Shown: piece by piece, positions 33,882 through 42,526 of the stretch
Layout of the letters: every line of letters starts with the position of its first letter
Numbering within the stretch: position 1 is the stretch's first letter
Assembly (NCBI RefSeq): GCF_900188445.1
Contig: NZ_FZOR01000046.1
Coordinates: 1 to 63,025, forward strand
DNA from: Actinomadura meyerae
GTDB taxonomy: Bacteria > Actinomycetota > Actinomycetes > Streptosporangiales > Streptosporangiaceae
Direction: 5' to 3'
Length of the DNA stretch: 63,025 bases
The notes under the pieces: generated by a model
Told to the model about the DNA's origin: nothing
Databases searched by the model: none
What the model saw: only the letters and a program-made list of their open reading frames with translations
Position numbers and translations under genes: made by a program

Positions 33882-35009
33882 ATGCGGGTCTGCGTTTGCA
33901 CGGTGGTGCACCATCCCGAGGACGCACGCATTCTGCACCGGCAGATCCGCGCGCTGCTCGACGCCGGTCACGAGGTCACATATATAGCGCCATTTCGGAC
34001 TTGCAATGCGACCCCGTGGCGGGAGCTCAGCCCCGTGGACGTCCCGCGCGCCTCGGGCCGGCGGCGCCTGCGGGCGCTGCGCGCCGCGCGGCGGGCGCTC
34101 GCCGAGCACGCCCCGTACGCCGACGTCGTCCTGCTGCACGACCCCGAGCTGCTGGTGTCGCTGCCGCGCGAGGTCCGGCGGCGGACGGTCGTCTGGGACG
34201 TCCACGAGGACACCGCCGCCGCGCTGTCGGCCAAGGGCTGGCTGCCCGGCCCCCTGCGCCCGGTGCTGCGCCCGGCCGTCCGCCGGCTGGAGCGGCGCAC
34301 CGAGCGGCGGCACCGGCTGCTGCTCGCCGAGGAGGGCTACCGGGCGCGGTTCCGCGGGGACCACCCGGTCGTGCCCAACACCACCTACGTCGCCGACCTG
34401 CCGCCAGGCCCGCCGGACGGCCGCCGCGCCGTCTACATCGGGCAGCTGTCCCGGGCGCGCGGCGCCCTCGACATGGTCGAGATGGCCCGGCCGCTGGCCG
34501 CCGAGGGGATCGTGGTCGAGCTGATCGGCGCCGCCGACGCCGACGTCCGCGACGCGCTGCGGGCGGCGCAGCGCGAGGGCGTCCTCCGCTGGTACGGGTT
34601 CGTCCCGAACGACCGCGCGCTGCGGATCGCCGAGGGCGCGATGGCCGGCCTGGCGCTGCTGCACGACGAGCCGAACTACCGGCACTCGATGCCGACGAAG
34701 GTCGTCGAGTACATGGCCCGCGGCATCCCGGTCGTCACCACGCCGAACCCGCCCGCGGTGGACATCGTCGAGCCGGCCGGCTGCGGCACCGTCGTGCCGT
34801 TCGGCGACCCGCAGGCCGCCGCCAAGGCCGTGCTGCGGCTGCGGGACGACCCCGAGCAGCGGGCCGAGCAGGGCCGGCGCGGCTACGAGGCGGCCCGCGC
34901 CCGGTTCCACTGGCCCGTCCACGCCGCGCGCTTCGTCGCGCAACTGGAGGCGTGGGCGAACCGTCCGGCCGACGTCGCCGCCGAGCCGGAGCCCGTCCCG
35001 GAATACTGA
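33882..35009 (+). CDS. Glycosyltransferase family 4
   Basis: This 375-residue GT-B enzyme begins MRVCVCTVVHHPEDARILHR. The donor domain has AVYIGQLSRARGALDMVEM and YRHSMPTKVVEYMARGIPVV, a degenerate donor motif lacking the usual E-x7-E spacing. Several members of this subgroup are in capsule or exopolysaccharide loci. ATG 33882 is preferred because GGAG lies 8 nt upstream; a GTG 9 nt earlier overlaps that site. The stop codon is inside the first unit of a 13-bp tandem repeat. Confidence 0.82.
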   Translation: MRVCVCTVVHHPEDARILHRQIRALLDAGHEVTYIAPFRTCNATPWRELSPVDVPRASGRRRLRALRAARRALAEHAPYADVVLLHDPELLVSLPREVRRRTVVWDVHEDTAAALSAKGWLPGPLRPVLRPAVRRLERRTERRHRLLLAEEGYRARFRGDHPVVPNTTYVADLPPGPPDGRRAVYIGQLSRARGALDMVEMARPLAAEGIVVELIGAADADVRDALRAAQREGVLRWYGFVPNDRALRIAEGAMAGLALLHDEPNYRHSMPTKVVEYMARGIPVVTTPNPPAVDIVEPAGCGTVVPFGDPQAAAKAVLRLRDDPEQRAEQGRRGYEAARARFHWPVHAARFVAQLEAWANRPADVAAEPEPVPEY

Positions 35010-35061
35010 CCCGGAGCACCGGCCCGGAGCACCGGCCCGCAGTACAGGCCCGCAGTACAGG
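34997..35061. repeat. 13-bp tandem repeat, five copies, starting on a stop codon
   Basis: Units at 34997, 35010, 35023, 35036 and 35049. The first (CCCGGAATACTGA) contains the GT4 stop codon. Units 2 and 3 are identical (CCCGGAGCACCGG), and so are 4 and 5 (CCCGCAGTACAGG), which points to stepwise duplication. Confidence 0.85.
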
Positions 35062-35074
35062 CCCGGCCCGGGGA

Positions 35075-37135
35075 TCAGGCCGGGTGGTGCAGCCGGTAGG
35101 CGACCGACCGGGCGATGCGCGCCGCCGCCCCCGGCGGGCGGTTCGCCTCCACCACCACCACGTACCGGCCGACGCGCAGCGCGATCATCCCGGCGGTCGG
35201 GCCGATCTCGTACGCCTCGTCCCCGCCGATGTCGCGGCGCTTCCTGGCCTGCGACTGCGCGGCCTGGAGGGCGTCCAGCATCCGCGCGGCGGCCTCGTCG
35301 GTCTCGCCCACCCACCGGACGCTCACGGTGAGCCCCCGCACGGGCGGTTCCGCGTCGGCTTCCTTGGTACTGCTCGCGGACGGCTTCGGCCGGCCCGATC
35401 CCGACGCGCTCGGGCTCGCCACCCGCTCCGGGTTCGGTTCCGGTTTCGGTTTCGCCTTCGGCGACGCGCTCGCGCTCTCCCGCGGGCCGTCCTTGGGGTC
35501 GGGCTCGTCGCGGCCCCCGCGCCGCTCGTAGCTGCACGACACCGGGCGCGGCAGCCGGACGCCTCCGGCGGCCGCGCGGTGCGGCTCGGCGGTGTAGCCG
35601 GTCATCCGCGCCGCCGCGAGGTCGGGCGCGGTGAGCAGCGAGCACGCGTCCGGCCAGTCGCCCGCGGGCACGCCGCCGAGCTCGGCCGGGCCGGTGCCGG
35701 TGCGCCCGCCGCGCAGCGCGACCAGCCGCGCCGCGCCGTCCGGGCGCGGCGCCGCCTGCGGGACGGCCGCGTACAGCAGCCCGCCCGCCGCCGCCAGCCA
35801 CGGCCGCGCGCCCGGCAGGTCCGGGTCCATCGAGAACGGCGCGGGCGCGGTGGTCGTCTCCCCGCCGCCCGGCTCGACGATGTCGACCCCGGCGGGCAGC
35901 AGCCCCTCCGACAGCCGCGGGCGCAGCGCGAACACCTGCCCGCCCGCCTGCGCGAGCGCCGCGTACGCGGGGACGTCGCGGCGCCAGGCGACCCGCCCGG
36001 ACGGCACGTCCACCGCCTCCATGCGGGTCGCGCCGGACCGTGACCCCTCGGGGTGGTAGACGACCAGGAGCCGCCCCGGCACCAGCACCCCGGGGCACAT
36101 CAGGTCGCCGCAGACCCCGTCGCCCCGCCACAGCCCGAACTGGCGGCCCTTGTCGTCGTACGCGCGCAGCGCCGTGCCGTCCGAGACGAGCGTGGCCCCG
36201 TCCAGCATGGAGACCTCGGGCGACTCCTTGGAGCCGAGCGGCTCGTCCCAGGCGACGGTGCCCTTGGCCGGGTCGACCGCGAGCAGCCGGCTGCGGCGCC
36301 GCCCGCCCTCGCGGCAGTCCAGGCCGAACGCGGCGAGGGCCTCCCGGCCGTCGGCCGGGTGCGCGCCGCCCTCGAACAGCCGGCAGCCGCGCGGCAGCGC
36401 CAGCCGCCACACCCGCCTGCCGGTGACGGCCGAGACGCCGAACAGCGTCCGGTCGGCGTCGTCGGTGGTCAGCACGATGTCCGAGCCGGCGGGCCAGCGC
36501 AGCGTCGAGCGGGACACCGCGGCCGGACGCTCGCCCTCCCGCCGCCACAGCAGCCCGCCCGACAGGGCGTCGAACGCCACGAGCACCCGGTCGGCGCGCT
36601 CGCCGTTGCGCTCGAAGTAGGCGACCAGCCGGGCCCGGGTGGACGTCCAGCCGAGCATCGTCCACCCGGCCCGGCGGTAGCTCCACCGGTCGGCGCCGGT
36701 CCGCGCGTCGCGCACCTCGATCCCGTCCCCGGACGCGGTCACGACCTGGCCGAGCGCGACCTGGTAGGAGACGCCGTCGTAGCCCGCGACCGAGCCGTGG
36801 TGCGTCGGGGTGGTCTTCTCCCAGCTCACCGCGAGCGGCCCCGGCGGCGGCCCGACCTCGCGCTGCGGCGTGACGGGCTCGCCGGTCACCGTGTGCCGCA
36901 CCTGCCACCACTCGGCGCGCAGCACGTACTTCTCGACGAGCACGACGCACAGCACGACGGAGACCGCGGCGGAGACCAGGCCGAGCGCGACGCGTACCCT
37001 GCCCACGGTCTCCGGTCGGCCACCAGGCCGCTGCCGGCTCCCGACCACGACCGCGCCGCCTCCCTCCGCCGGTCCCCCGGTGCCCGCCGCCGGGCGGGCC
37101 TGCTGATTACTGTGTCTTGGGACGACACCCACCAT
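35075..37135 (-). CDS. Membrane-anchored PQQ-like beta-propeller protein
   Basis: This protein of about 686 residues has a short cytosolic start, one membrane helix (VRVALGLVSAAVSVVLCVVL), then repeated WD/PQQ-like blades outside the membrane (GIEVRDARTGADRWSYRRAGW, VTGRRVWRLALPRG, PAKGTVAWDEPLG, DVPSGRVAWRRDV). A Ser/Pro/Lys linker (SASASPKAKPKPEPNPER) leads to a C-terminal domain of about 110 residues. Such proteins often act in envelope assembly or signalling; no enzymatic residue is evident. The start is uncertain: ATG 37135 leaves only 42 bp to the divergent HD gene, and internal GTGs before the helix are possible. Confidence 0.7.
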   Translation of the reverse strand: MVGVVPRHSNQQARPAAGTGGPAEGGGAVVVGSRQRPGGRPETVGRVRVALGLVSAAVSVVLCVVLVEKYVLRAEWWQVRHTVTGEPVTPQREVGPPPGPLAVSWEKTTPTHHGSVAGYDGVSYQVALGQVVTASGDGIEVRDARTGADRWSYRRAGWTMLGWTSTRARLVAYFERNGERADRVLVAFDALSGGLLWRREGERPAAVSRSTLRWPAGSDIVLTTDDADRTLFGVSAVTGRRVWRLALPRGCRLFEGGAHPADGREALAAFGLDCREGGRRRSRLLAVDPAKGTVAWDEPLGSKESPEVSMLDGATLVSDGTALRAYDDKGRQFGLWRGDGVCGDLMCPGVLVPGRLLVVYHPEGSRSGATRMEAVDVPSGRVAWRRDVPAYAALAQAGGQVFALRPRLSEGLLPAGVDIVEPGGGETTTAPAPFSMDPDLPGARPWLAAAGGLLYAAVPQAAPRPDGAARLVALRGGRTGTGPAELGGVPAGDWPDACSLLTAPDLAAARMTGYTAEPHRAAAGGVRLPRPVSCSYERRGGRDEPDPKDGPRESASASPKAKPKPEPNPERVASPSASGSGRPKPSASSTKEADAEPPVRGLTVSVRWVGETDEAAARMLDALQAAQSQARKRRDIGGDEAYEIGPTAGMIALRVGRYVVVVEANRPPGAAARIARSVAYRLHHPA

Positions 37136-37177
37136 GCCGTGTGCGGGGCGTCCGGCGCGACAGAACGGAGTTGAACC

Positions 37178-37774
37178 ATGGAGGTCTTCACTCGCTGGCA
37201 CACCTGGGACACGGCCCGTGCGGACATCGCGGCGTCCGGCGCCCCGATCGACGTGGACGCCCTGGAAAAGGCCGTGGCCGCCGCGGAGCGCTGGCACGGC
37301 GACCAGAAGCGTCCCACGGGCGCACCCTATGTCGAGCATCTGCTCGAAGCCCTCGAAGTTCTGGTGCGCGGTGCCGGGATAGTCGCGCCCCCGGTGCTGA
37401 CGGCCGCTGTGCTGCACGACGTCGTCGAGGACACCTCCGCGACGCTGCGGGACGTGGAGGAGGAGTTCGGCCCGGAGGTCACCGAACTGGTCGACTGGGT
37501 CACCAAGCCGCCCGCGGGCGGTGCCGGGCGCCAGGCCAAGCGCGCCGCCAGGGCCGCCTACCTGCGCCGCCTCGGCGAGGCCCCGCCCGAGGCCGTGCGG
37601 GTGAAGCTCGCCGACCGGGCCAGCAACGTGCAGACCCTCGACCGGATGCCGCCGGACTTCCAGCGCCGCTACTACGCGGAGACGATCACCTACATCGTCC
37701 CGCTGGCCGAGCCCGAGCCCTGGTTCCGGAGCTGGTACGCGGCCTGGCGGGCCGAGTACGCGCACCTGCTCTGA
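37178..37774 (+). CDS. HD-domain hydrolase (RelA/SpoT hydrolase-like, MESH1 type)
   Basis: The 198-residue protein carries the metal-binding HD pattern of (p)ppGpp hydrolases: a His in RWHGDQKRPTGAPYVEHLLE, VLHDVVEDTSATLRDVEEEFG with the HD pair and ED, and VKLADRASNVQTLDRMP. It should hydrolyse a nucleotide phosphate, plausibly (p)ppGpp, though small family members may act on other substrates. No synthetase, TGS or ACT domain is present. It is divergent from the beta-propeller gene. Its stop lies in a 15-bp tandem duplication. Confidence 0.82.
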   Translation: MEVFTRWHTWDTARADIAASGAPIDVDALEKAVAAAERWHGDQKRPTGAPYVEHLLEALEVLVRGAGIVAPPVLTAAVLHDVVEDTSATLRDVEEEFGPEVTELVDWVTKPPAGGAGRQAKRAARAAYLRRLGEAPPEAVRVKLADRASNVQTLDRMPPDFQRRYYAETITYIVPLAEPEPWFRSWYAAWRAEYAHLL

Positions 37775-37794
37775 CCGCGCCTGCTCTGACCGCG
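37765..37794. repeat. 15-bp exact tandem duplication over a stop codon
   Basis: CCTGCTCTGACCGCG occurs at 37765 and again at 37780. The first copy contains the last Leu codons and the TGA of the HD-domain gene. Confidence 0.85.
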
Positions 37795-37844
37795 CCCGAC
37801 CGCCCCCCTATGACCGGATGGTCATGAGGTGGGAGGATTCCGCC

Positions 37845-38342
37845 ATGGAACGCGAGTGGGTGGTCGAGGAGAGCACGGCCGTCGCGGCCGGCGCCCGGGA
37901 CGTGTACGCGGCCGTCGCCGACCTGCGCCGGATGGGCGACTGGAGCCCCGAGGTGTTCGCGGTCTGGGTGCGCGGGCGGGCGGTCGCGCCGGGCACGCGG
38001 TTCGTCGGGTTCAACCGGATCGGGTGGCGTGTGTGGTTCACCACATGCCAGGTGACGGCGGCGGTTCCGGGCGAGGCGTTCGCCTTCCGCGTGTCGAGCT
38101 TCGGCATGCCGGTCGCGCTGTGGGGCTACCGCTTCGAGGACGTCTCCGACGACCCGGCGGCGCCCCGGACGCGGCTCACCGAGTACTGGGAGGACCTGCG
38201 CCGCGACGGCCGGGGCGCGGCGTTCGTGTCGGTGCTCGGCAAGGTCTTCACCGGCGTCCCGGCGGAGCGGCGCGCCGCGGTGAACCGTGCGGGGATGCGC
38301 GCCACGCTCGACCGCATCCGGACGGCCGTCGAGCGGGGCTGA
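37845..38342 (+). CDS. SRPBCC (START-like) family protein
   Basis: This 165-residue cytosolic protein has the polyketide-cyclase/START-like pattern: VEESTAVAAGARDVYAAVADLRRMGDWSPE at the start, then TRFVGFNRIGWRVWFTTCQVT and RTRLTEYWEDLR, ending in a long helix. Family members bind small hydrophobic ligands. The ATG is chosen for GGGAGG about 8 nt upstream; two other in-frame ATGs upstream lack one. It is followed after 50 bp by the acetoacetate-decarboxylase-like gene, which seems to have its own promoter. Confidence 0.75.
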   Translation: MEREWVVEESTAVAAGARDVYAAVADLRRMGDWSPEVFAVWVRGRAVAPGTRFVGFNRIGWRVWFTTCQVTAAVPGEAFAFRVSSFGMPVALWGYRFEDVSDDPAAPRTRLTEYWEDLRRDGRGAAFVSVLGKVFTGVPAERRAAVNRAGMRATLDRIRTAVERG

Positions 38343-38356
38343 GGCCCCGGCCGTCC

Positions 38357-38387
38357 TTGGCAGCAAAACGAGAACCTGTTCTACTAA
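38357..38387 (+). promoter_or_regulatory. Candidate promoter with an AGAAC/GTTCT operator
   Basis: A TTGGCA box (38357-38362) and TACTAA (38382-38387) lie 19 bp apart. The perfect palindrome AGAACCTGTTCT (38371-38382) sits between them, and the GTG start at 38393 is about 6 nt past the -10, so the transcript may be leaderless. The core matches nnAACnnGTTnn sites of TetR regulators of the KstR type. The regulator is not identified. Confidence 0.5.
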
Positions 38388-38392
38388 GCGGT

Positions 38393-39127
38393 GTGACAAG
38401 CACCGTGCAAGCGCATGCCGTCCAGGGCGAGCGGGTCACCCTCCCGGTGCGGATCCGGGACGCCGCGGTGGCCTCGGCGATGTTCGCCGTGCCCGCCCGC
38501 GCCGCCCAGGCCGTGATCGCCTACTCCGGGTTGAGCGTCGCCGAGCCGCTGCCAGGCCGCGCGATCTGCTCGCTGGCGTTCGTCCGGTACGCGGACGGCG
38601 ACCTCGGGCCCTACCACGAGTTCGCCGTCGCGTTCCTGGTGCGCCCGCCCGGCGCGCCCGCGCCCGGGCGGCTCGGCGGGCTGCGCGGCATCGGCGCGTT
38701 CATCCACTGGCTGCCGGTCAACCAGGAGTTCACTCTGGAGGCCGGGCGGACGATCTGGGGCTTCCCCAAGGAGATCGCCGACATGCCCATGGACCTGTCC
38801 GGGCGCGTCAAGCGCTGCGCGGTGCGGTTCGGCGGGCGCACGGCGATCGAGCTGGCCGTGAAACCCGGCCTGCCGATGCCCGGGAGCACCGCCGCGCCCA
38901 AGGTCGACGCCTACTCGTGCCTGGACGGGGTCACGCGGCGCACGCCGTGGACGCTCACACCGTCCGACGTCCGGACCCGACCTGGCGGGGCCAAGGTCGT
39001 CCTGGGCGACCATCCCGTGGCGGAGGAACTGCGCGGCCTCGGCCTGGACCGGGCGCGCGCGCTGACCACCAGCAGCGTCGGCCACCTGCAGATGGTCTTC
39101 GAGGGCGCCGAGGAGGTGCACCCATGA
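38393..39127 (+). CDS. Acetoacetate decarboxylase family protein
   Basis: The 244-residue protein has the ADC family pattern, with FAVAFLVRPPG, the strand before FIHWLPVNQEFTLEAGRTIWGFPKEIADM (conserved WGFPK with Lys) and a late VTRRTPWTL stretch. It may decarboxylate a beta-keto acid or have a lyase-type role; many actinobacterial members are uncharacterised. The GTG start lies just after a candidate operator. Its stop overlaps the next gene's ATG (ATGA), so it is coupled to the SDR-like protein. Confidence 0.75.
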   Translation: MTSTVQAHAVQGERVTLPVRIRDAAVASAMFAVPARAAQAVIAYSGLSVAEPLPGRAICSLAFVRYADGDLGPYHEFAVAFLVRPPGAPAPGRLGGLRGIGAFIHWLPVNQEFTLEAGRTIWGFPKEIADMPMDLSGRVKRCAVRFGGRTAIELAVKPGLPMPGSTAAPKVDAYSCLDGVTRRTPWTLTPSDVRTRPGGAKVVLGDHPVAEELRGLGLDRARALTTSSVGHLQMVFEGAEEVHP

Positions 39128-39789
39128 GGCGGACGGCACTGGTCACCGGCGCGGCCCGCGGCCTCGGCGCGCTCGCCGCGCGGCGCCTCGCGGCGGCGGC
39201 CTGGGACGTCGTCGCGGTCGACATCGACGAGGTGGGGCTGGCGAAGACGGCCCTGCGCTCCCCCAACATGCACGTGCGGGCCTGCGACGTCGGCGACCCC
39301 GGCGCCGTGGCCGACCTGCTGGCGGTGACCGGCGCCGTGCACCGGGTCGTGCACGCCGCCGCGATCGCGCCCGCCGCCCCCGCGCTGGCCCAGCCGCTCA
39401 CCGAGATAGAACATGTTCTCCGCACCGATGTGCTCGGCGCCGTGCACATCGCGCGGGCCACGCTGCCGGGCATGCTGGAGCGCGGCTCCGGCGAACTGGT
39501 GCTGTGCACGCCGCCGCCCGCGGCGGGCGCGACCGCCGCCGCGGCCGGGGCGGTGGCCGCCTACACCGAGAGCCTCTACCGCGACTACGGCGGGCGGGGC
39601 GTGGTGTTCCGGTGCGTCCGGCGGGACGGCGAGACGGCTCCGCGGCACGTCCTCGACGCGCTGGACCGCTCGTTCGCGCGCCCGCCCGGCGACCTGCACG
39701 TCCGGCCGGGCCGGGCCCGCGCGCCCCTGTCCGGACCGGGCCGCGCGGCACGCCGTCTCACCGGCGCCCGGACGTCCGCTCCGCGCTGA
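39124..39789 (+). CDS. SDR-like protein lacking the catalytic Tyr-Lys pair
   Basis: The 221-residue protein begins MRRTALVTGAARGLGALAAR, a good TGxxxGxG cofactor motif, and keeps VDIDE and CDVGDPG. The region that should carry Ser and YxxxK reads TPPPAAGATAAAAGAV and then YTESLYRDYGG: neither the catalytic Ser pattern nor Tyr-x3-Lys is present. It is shorter than usual (about 250) and ends in an Arg-rich tail. It may be an inactive partner of the decarboxylase-like protein, to which it is translationally coupled. Confidence 0.72.
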   Translation: MRRTALVTGAARGLGALAARRLAAAAWDVVAVDIDEVGLAKTALRSPNMHVRACDVGDPGAVADLLAVTGAVHRVVHAAAIAPAAPALAQPLTEIEHVLRTDVLGAVHIARATLPGMLERGSGELVLCTPPPAAGATAAAAGAVAAYTESLYRDYGGRGVVFRCVRRDGETAPRHVLDALDRSFARPPGDLHVRPGRARAPLSGPGRAARRLTGARTSAPR

Positions 39790-39880
39790 ATCGAGGGCCG
39801 ACCGCATAAGCTGTCTCCTTCGCCCCTTGGGCGGGCCGGGGGATGTCCCCGGCACGACACTCGTGCGAGGAGCAGCCTGC

Positions 39881-42397
39881 ATGTCGTCCCAGGTGAACGG
39901 GCGGCCGACCGGTCCGGGCGGCACGGTCAAGGATCAAGAGATCGCCGCCGAGCAGCGCTACGTCGACATCGCCTACGCGCGCCTGGAGGAGATGCGCGCC
40001 GCCGCCCAGGCGATGATCCGCGAGGGCTACCGCCAGTCGCTGGCCGGCACCAAGGGCTCCCTCGTGGACCGCGACGCCATGGTCCACCAGGCGTCCCTGC
40101 GCGCCCAGGCCCTCGACGTCGCCGACGACGGGCTGGTGTTCGGCCGGCTCGACCTCGCCCCGGGCGAGAGCGGCGAGCGCGAGGTCCGCTACATCGGACG
40201 CATCGGGGTGCGCACCGGCGAGCACGACTCCCTGGTGATCGACTGGCGGGCGCCCGCCGCCGAGGACTTCTACCGCGCCACCCCCGAGGACCCGCGCGGC
40301 GTCGTCCGCCGCCGCGTGCTGCACTCGCGCGGCCACACCGTCGTCGACCTGGAGGACGACCTCCTCGACCCGGACGCGGCCGACGGCATGACCATCGTCG
40401 GCGACGGCGCGTTCCTCGCCTCGCTCGCCCGCGCCCGCGAGGGGGCGATGCGCGACATCGTCGCCACGATCCAGCGCGAGCAGGACGAGGTCATCCGCGC
40501 GCCCGCCGACGGCACCGTGCTGGTGCGCGGGGCCCCCGGCACCGGCAAGACCGCCGTCGCCCTGCACCGCGTCGCCTACCTGCTGTTCCGGCACCGCCGC
40601 CGGTTCGGGTCGCGGGGCGTGCTGGTGGTCGGCCCGAACCGCCGCTTCACCGCCTACATCGAGCGGGTGCTGCCCTCGCTCGGCGAGGGCTCGGCGACGC
40701 TGCGCTCGCTCGGCGACCTCGTCGACGGCGCCACCGCGACCGTCCACGACCCGCCGCGCCTCGCCCGCGTGAAGGGCGCCGAGGCGATGGCGGCCGTGCT
40801 GCGGCGCGCCGTCGCCGACCACGCCCCCGGCGCCCCGGACGAGCTGCGCGTGGTGTTCAAGGGCATCGTCGTCACCCTCGACCGGGCGCGGCTCGACCGG
40901 CTCCGCGCCGACCTGCACCGGCGCAGCCGCGGCTCCGTCAACGCGGCCCGCGGCCGGGCCGCCGAGGCGCTGCTGGACGCCCTGTGGCGCCGCTTCACCG
41001 ACACCGGCGGGCCGGAGGCCGCCGCGGCCGAGGAGGACGCCGAGACCGGGCTGTGGAACGCGATCCTGGCCGCCGACGGCCTCGCCTCCCTCGACGACGA
41101 GCCCGCCGCCCGCGGCCGGCAGAACGGCGGCGACCCGGCGCGCGCGCAGTTCGAGGCCCGCGTCCGCGAGCAGCGCGCCTTCACCGACTTCCTCGTCGCC
41201 TGGTGGCCGCTGCGCCGCCCGCTGGACGTGCTCCGCTCCCTCGGCGACCCCGAGCGGCTGCGCCGCGCCGCAGGCCGCGACCTCGACCGCGCCGACATAG
41301 AGCCGCTCGCCGCGTCCTGGGCCGGGCCGGACGCCCCGCTCAGCTACCAGGACGTCGCGCTGCTCGACGAGCTCGACGCGCTGCTCGGCTCGCCGCCCCG
41401 CCCGTCCCGCCGCAAGGCCCCCGCCGAGGACGACCCCTTCGTGGTGGACGGCGTCAACATCCTCACCGGCGAGGAGGTCGCGGACGACACGTGGGAGCCG
41501 GAGATGCAGGAGCTGACCACGTCCATGGAGCGGCTCGAACGGTCCCGGCGCGTCGACGACGGCGTGGTGGAGGAGCGTCCCGAGTACGCGCACATCGTCG
41601 TCGACGAGGCGCAGGACCTCTCCCCCATGCAGTGGCGGATGCTCGGCCGCCGCGGCCGCCAGGCGAGCTGGACGATCGTCGAGGACCCGGCCCAGAGCGC
41701 CTGGGAGGACCTCGACGCCGCCCGCCGGGCGATGGAGGCCGCGCTCGGCGGCGAGAAGCCCGCCCGGGGCCGCCGCCGCGGCGGCCGCAAGCCCGCGCCG
41801 CGCGCCCGGCACGAGTACGAGCTGACGACGAACTACCGCAACTCCACCGAGATCGCGGCGGTGTCGGCGCGGGTGCTGGCCCGCGCGCTGCCCGAGGCCC
41901 GCCCGGCCCGCGCCGTCCGCACGTCCGGGATCGAGCCGGTCGTGCGGGTCGTGCCCGAGCCCGACCTGCCCGCCGCCGCCCGCGCCGCCGCCGAGGAGCT
42001 GCTCGGCCAGGTCGAGGGCACGATCGGCCTGATCGTCCCCATGCCCGCGGGCGACGCCGCCCGCGCGGTCGCGCCGCAACCCGCCCAGGCGTCCCTCTTC
42101 GACGCCCCCGCCGAGCCCGCGCCGGCGGGAGCCGCGCCCACTGGGACAGCGCCCGCGTGGACGGAGGCCGACCGGGAGCGGCTCGGCGGCGGGCTCCCCG
42201 ACCGGGTGCAGGTGCTGGACGTCCTGGAGGCCAAGGGCCTGGAGTTCGACGCCGCCGTGATCGTGGCGCCGGAGACCGTCGCCTCCCAGTCGCCGCGCGG
42301 CCTGCGCGTCCTGTACGTGGCGGTGTCCCGCGCGACGCAGCGGCTGACCGTCCTCACCGCCGACCCGGAATGGCGCGACACCCTGCTGGACGGCTGA
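39881..42397 (+). CDS. helR: HelR/HelD-type superfamily 1 ATPase (RNA polymerase recycling motor)
   Basis: This 838-residue UvrD-like protein has an N-terminal coiled coil (EQRYVDIAYARLEEMRAAAQ), Walker A GAPGTGKTAVALHR near residue 217, Walker B HIVVDEAQDLSPMQWRML near 570, motif IV LTTNYRNSTEI, and C-terminal VLEAKGLEFDAAVIV and LYVAVSRATQRLTVL. HelR proteins of actinobacteria displace rifampicin from stalled RNA polymerase and recycle it, giving resistance. I do not see the 19-bp rifamycin-associated element upstream. ATG 39881 has GAGGAG 9 nt upstream. The gene stands alone. Confidence 0.86.
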   Translation: MSSQVNGRPTGPGGTVKDQEIAAEQRYVDIAYARLEEMRAAAQAMIREGYRQSLAGTKGSLVDRDAMVHQASLRAQALDVADDGLVFGRLDLAPGESGEREVRYIGRIGVRTGEHDSLVIDWRAPAAEDFYRATPEDPRGVVRRRVLHSRGHTVVDLEDDLLDPDAADGMTIVGDGAFLASLARAREGAMRDIVATIQREQDEVIRAPADGTVLVRGAPGTGKTAVALHRVAYLLFRHRRRFGSRGVLVVGPNRRFTAYIERVLPSLGEGSATLRSLGDLVDGATATVHDPPRLARVKGAEAMAAVLRRAVADHAPGAPDELRVVFKGIVVTLDRARLDRLRADLHRRSRGSVNAARGRAAEALLDALWRRFTDTGGPEAAAAEEDAETGLWNAILAADGLASLDDEPAARGRQNGGDPARAQFEARVREQRAFTDFLVAWWPLRRPLDVLRSLGDPERLRRAAGRDLDRADIEPLAASWAGPDAPLSYQDVALLDELDALLGSPPRPSRRKAPAEDDPFVVDGVNILTGEEVADDTWEPEMQELTTSMERLERSRRVDDGVVEERPEYAHIVVDEAQDLSPMQWRMLGRRGRQASWTIVEDPAQSAWEDLDAARRAMEAALGGEKPARGRRRGGRKPAPRARHEYELTTNYRNSTEIAAVSARVLARALPEARPARAVRTSGIEPVVRVVPEPDLPAAARAAAEELLGQVEGTIGLIVPMPAGDAARAVAPQPAQASLFDAPAEPAPAGAAPTGTAPAWTEADRERLGGGLPDRVQVLDVLEAKGLEFDAAVIVAPETVASQSPRGLRVLYVAVSRATQRLTVLTADPEWRDTLLDG

Positions 42398-42526
42398 TCG
42401 CGGCAGGACGGCCGACCGCGAGCGGGGCGCGGGCCCACCGCCCCGCCGCGCGGTGGTGATATCGGCCCGTGCGTGCGGGTTAGGCTGACGCTGCCCCCTT
42501 TCGCACGCACGGGTGAACGGAGACCA

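Noticed and set aside
32187..36950. A very long minus-strand open frame of about 1587 codons
   Set aside because: It runs antisense through the dehydrogenase and GT4 genes and out of frame through the propeller gene. No motif is seen and codon bias is wrong.
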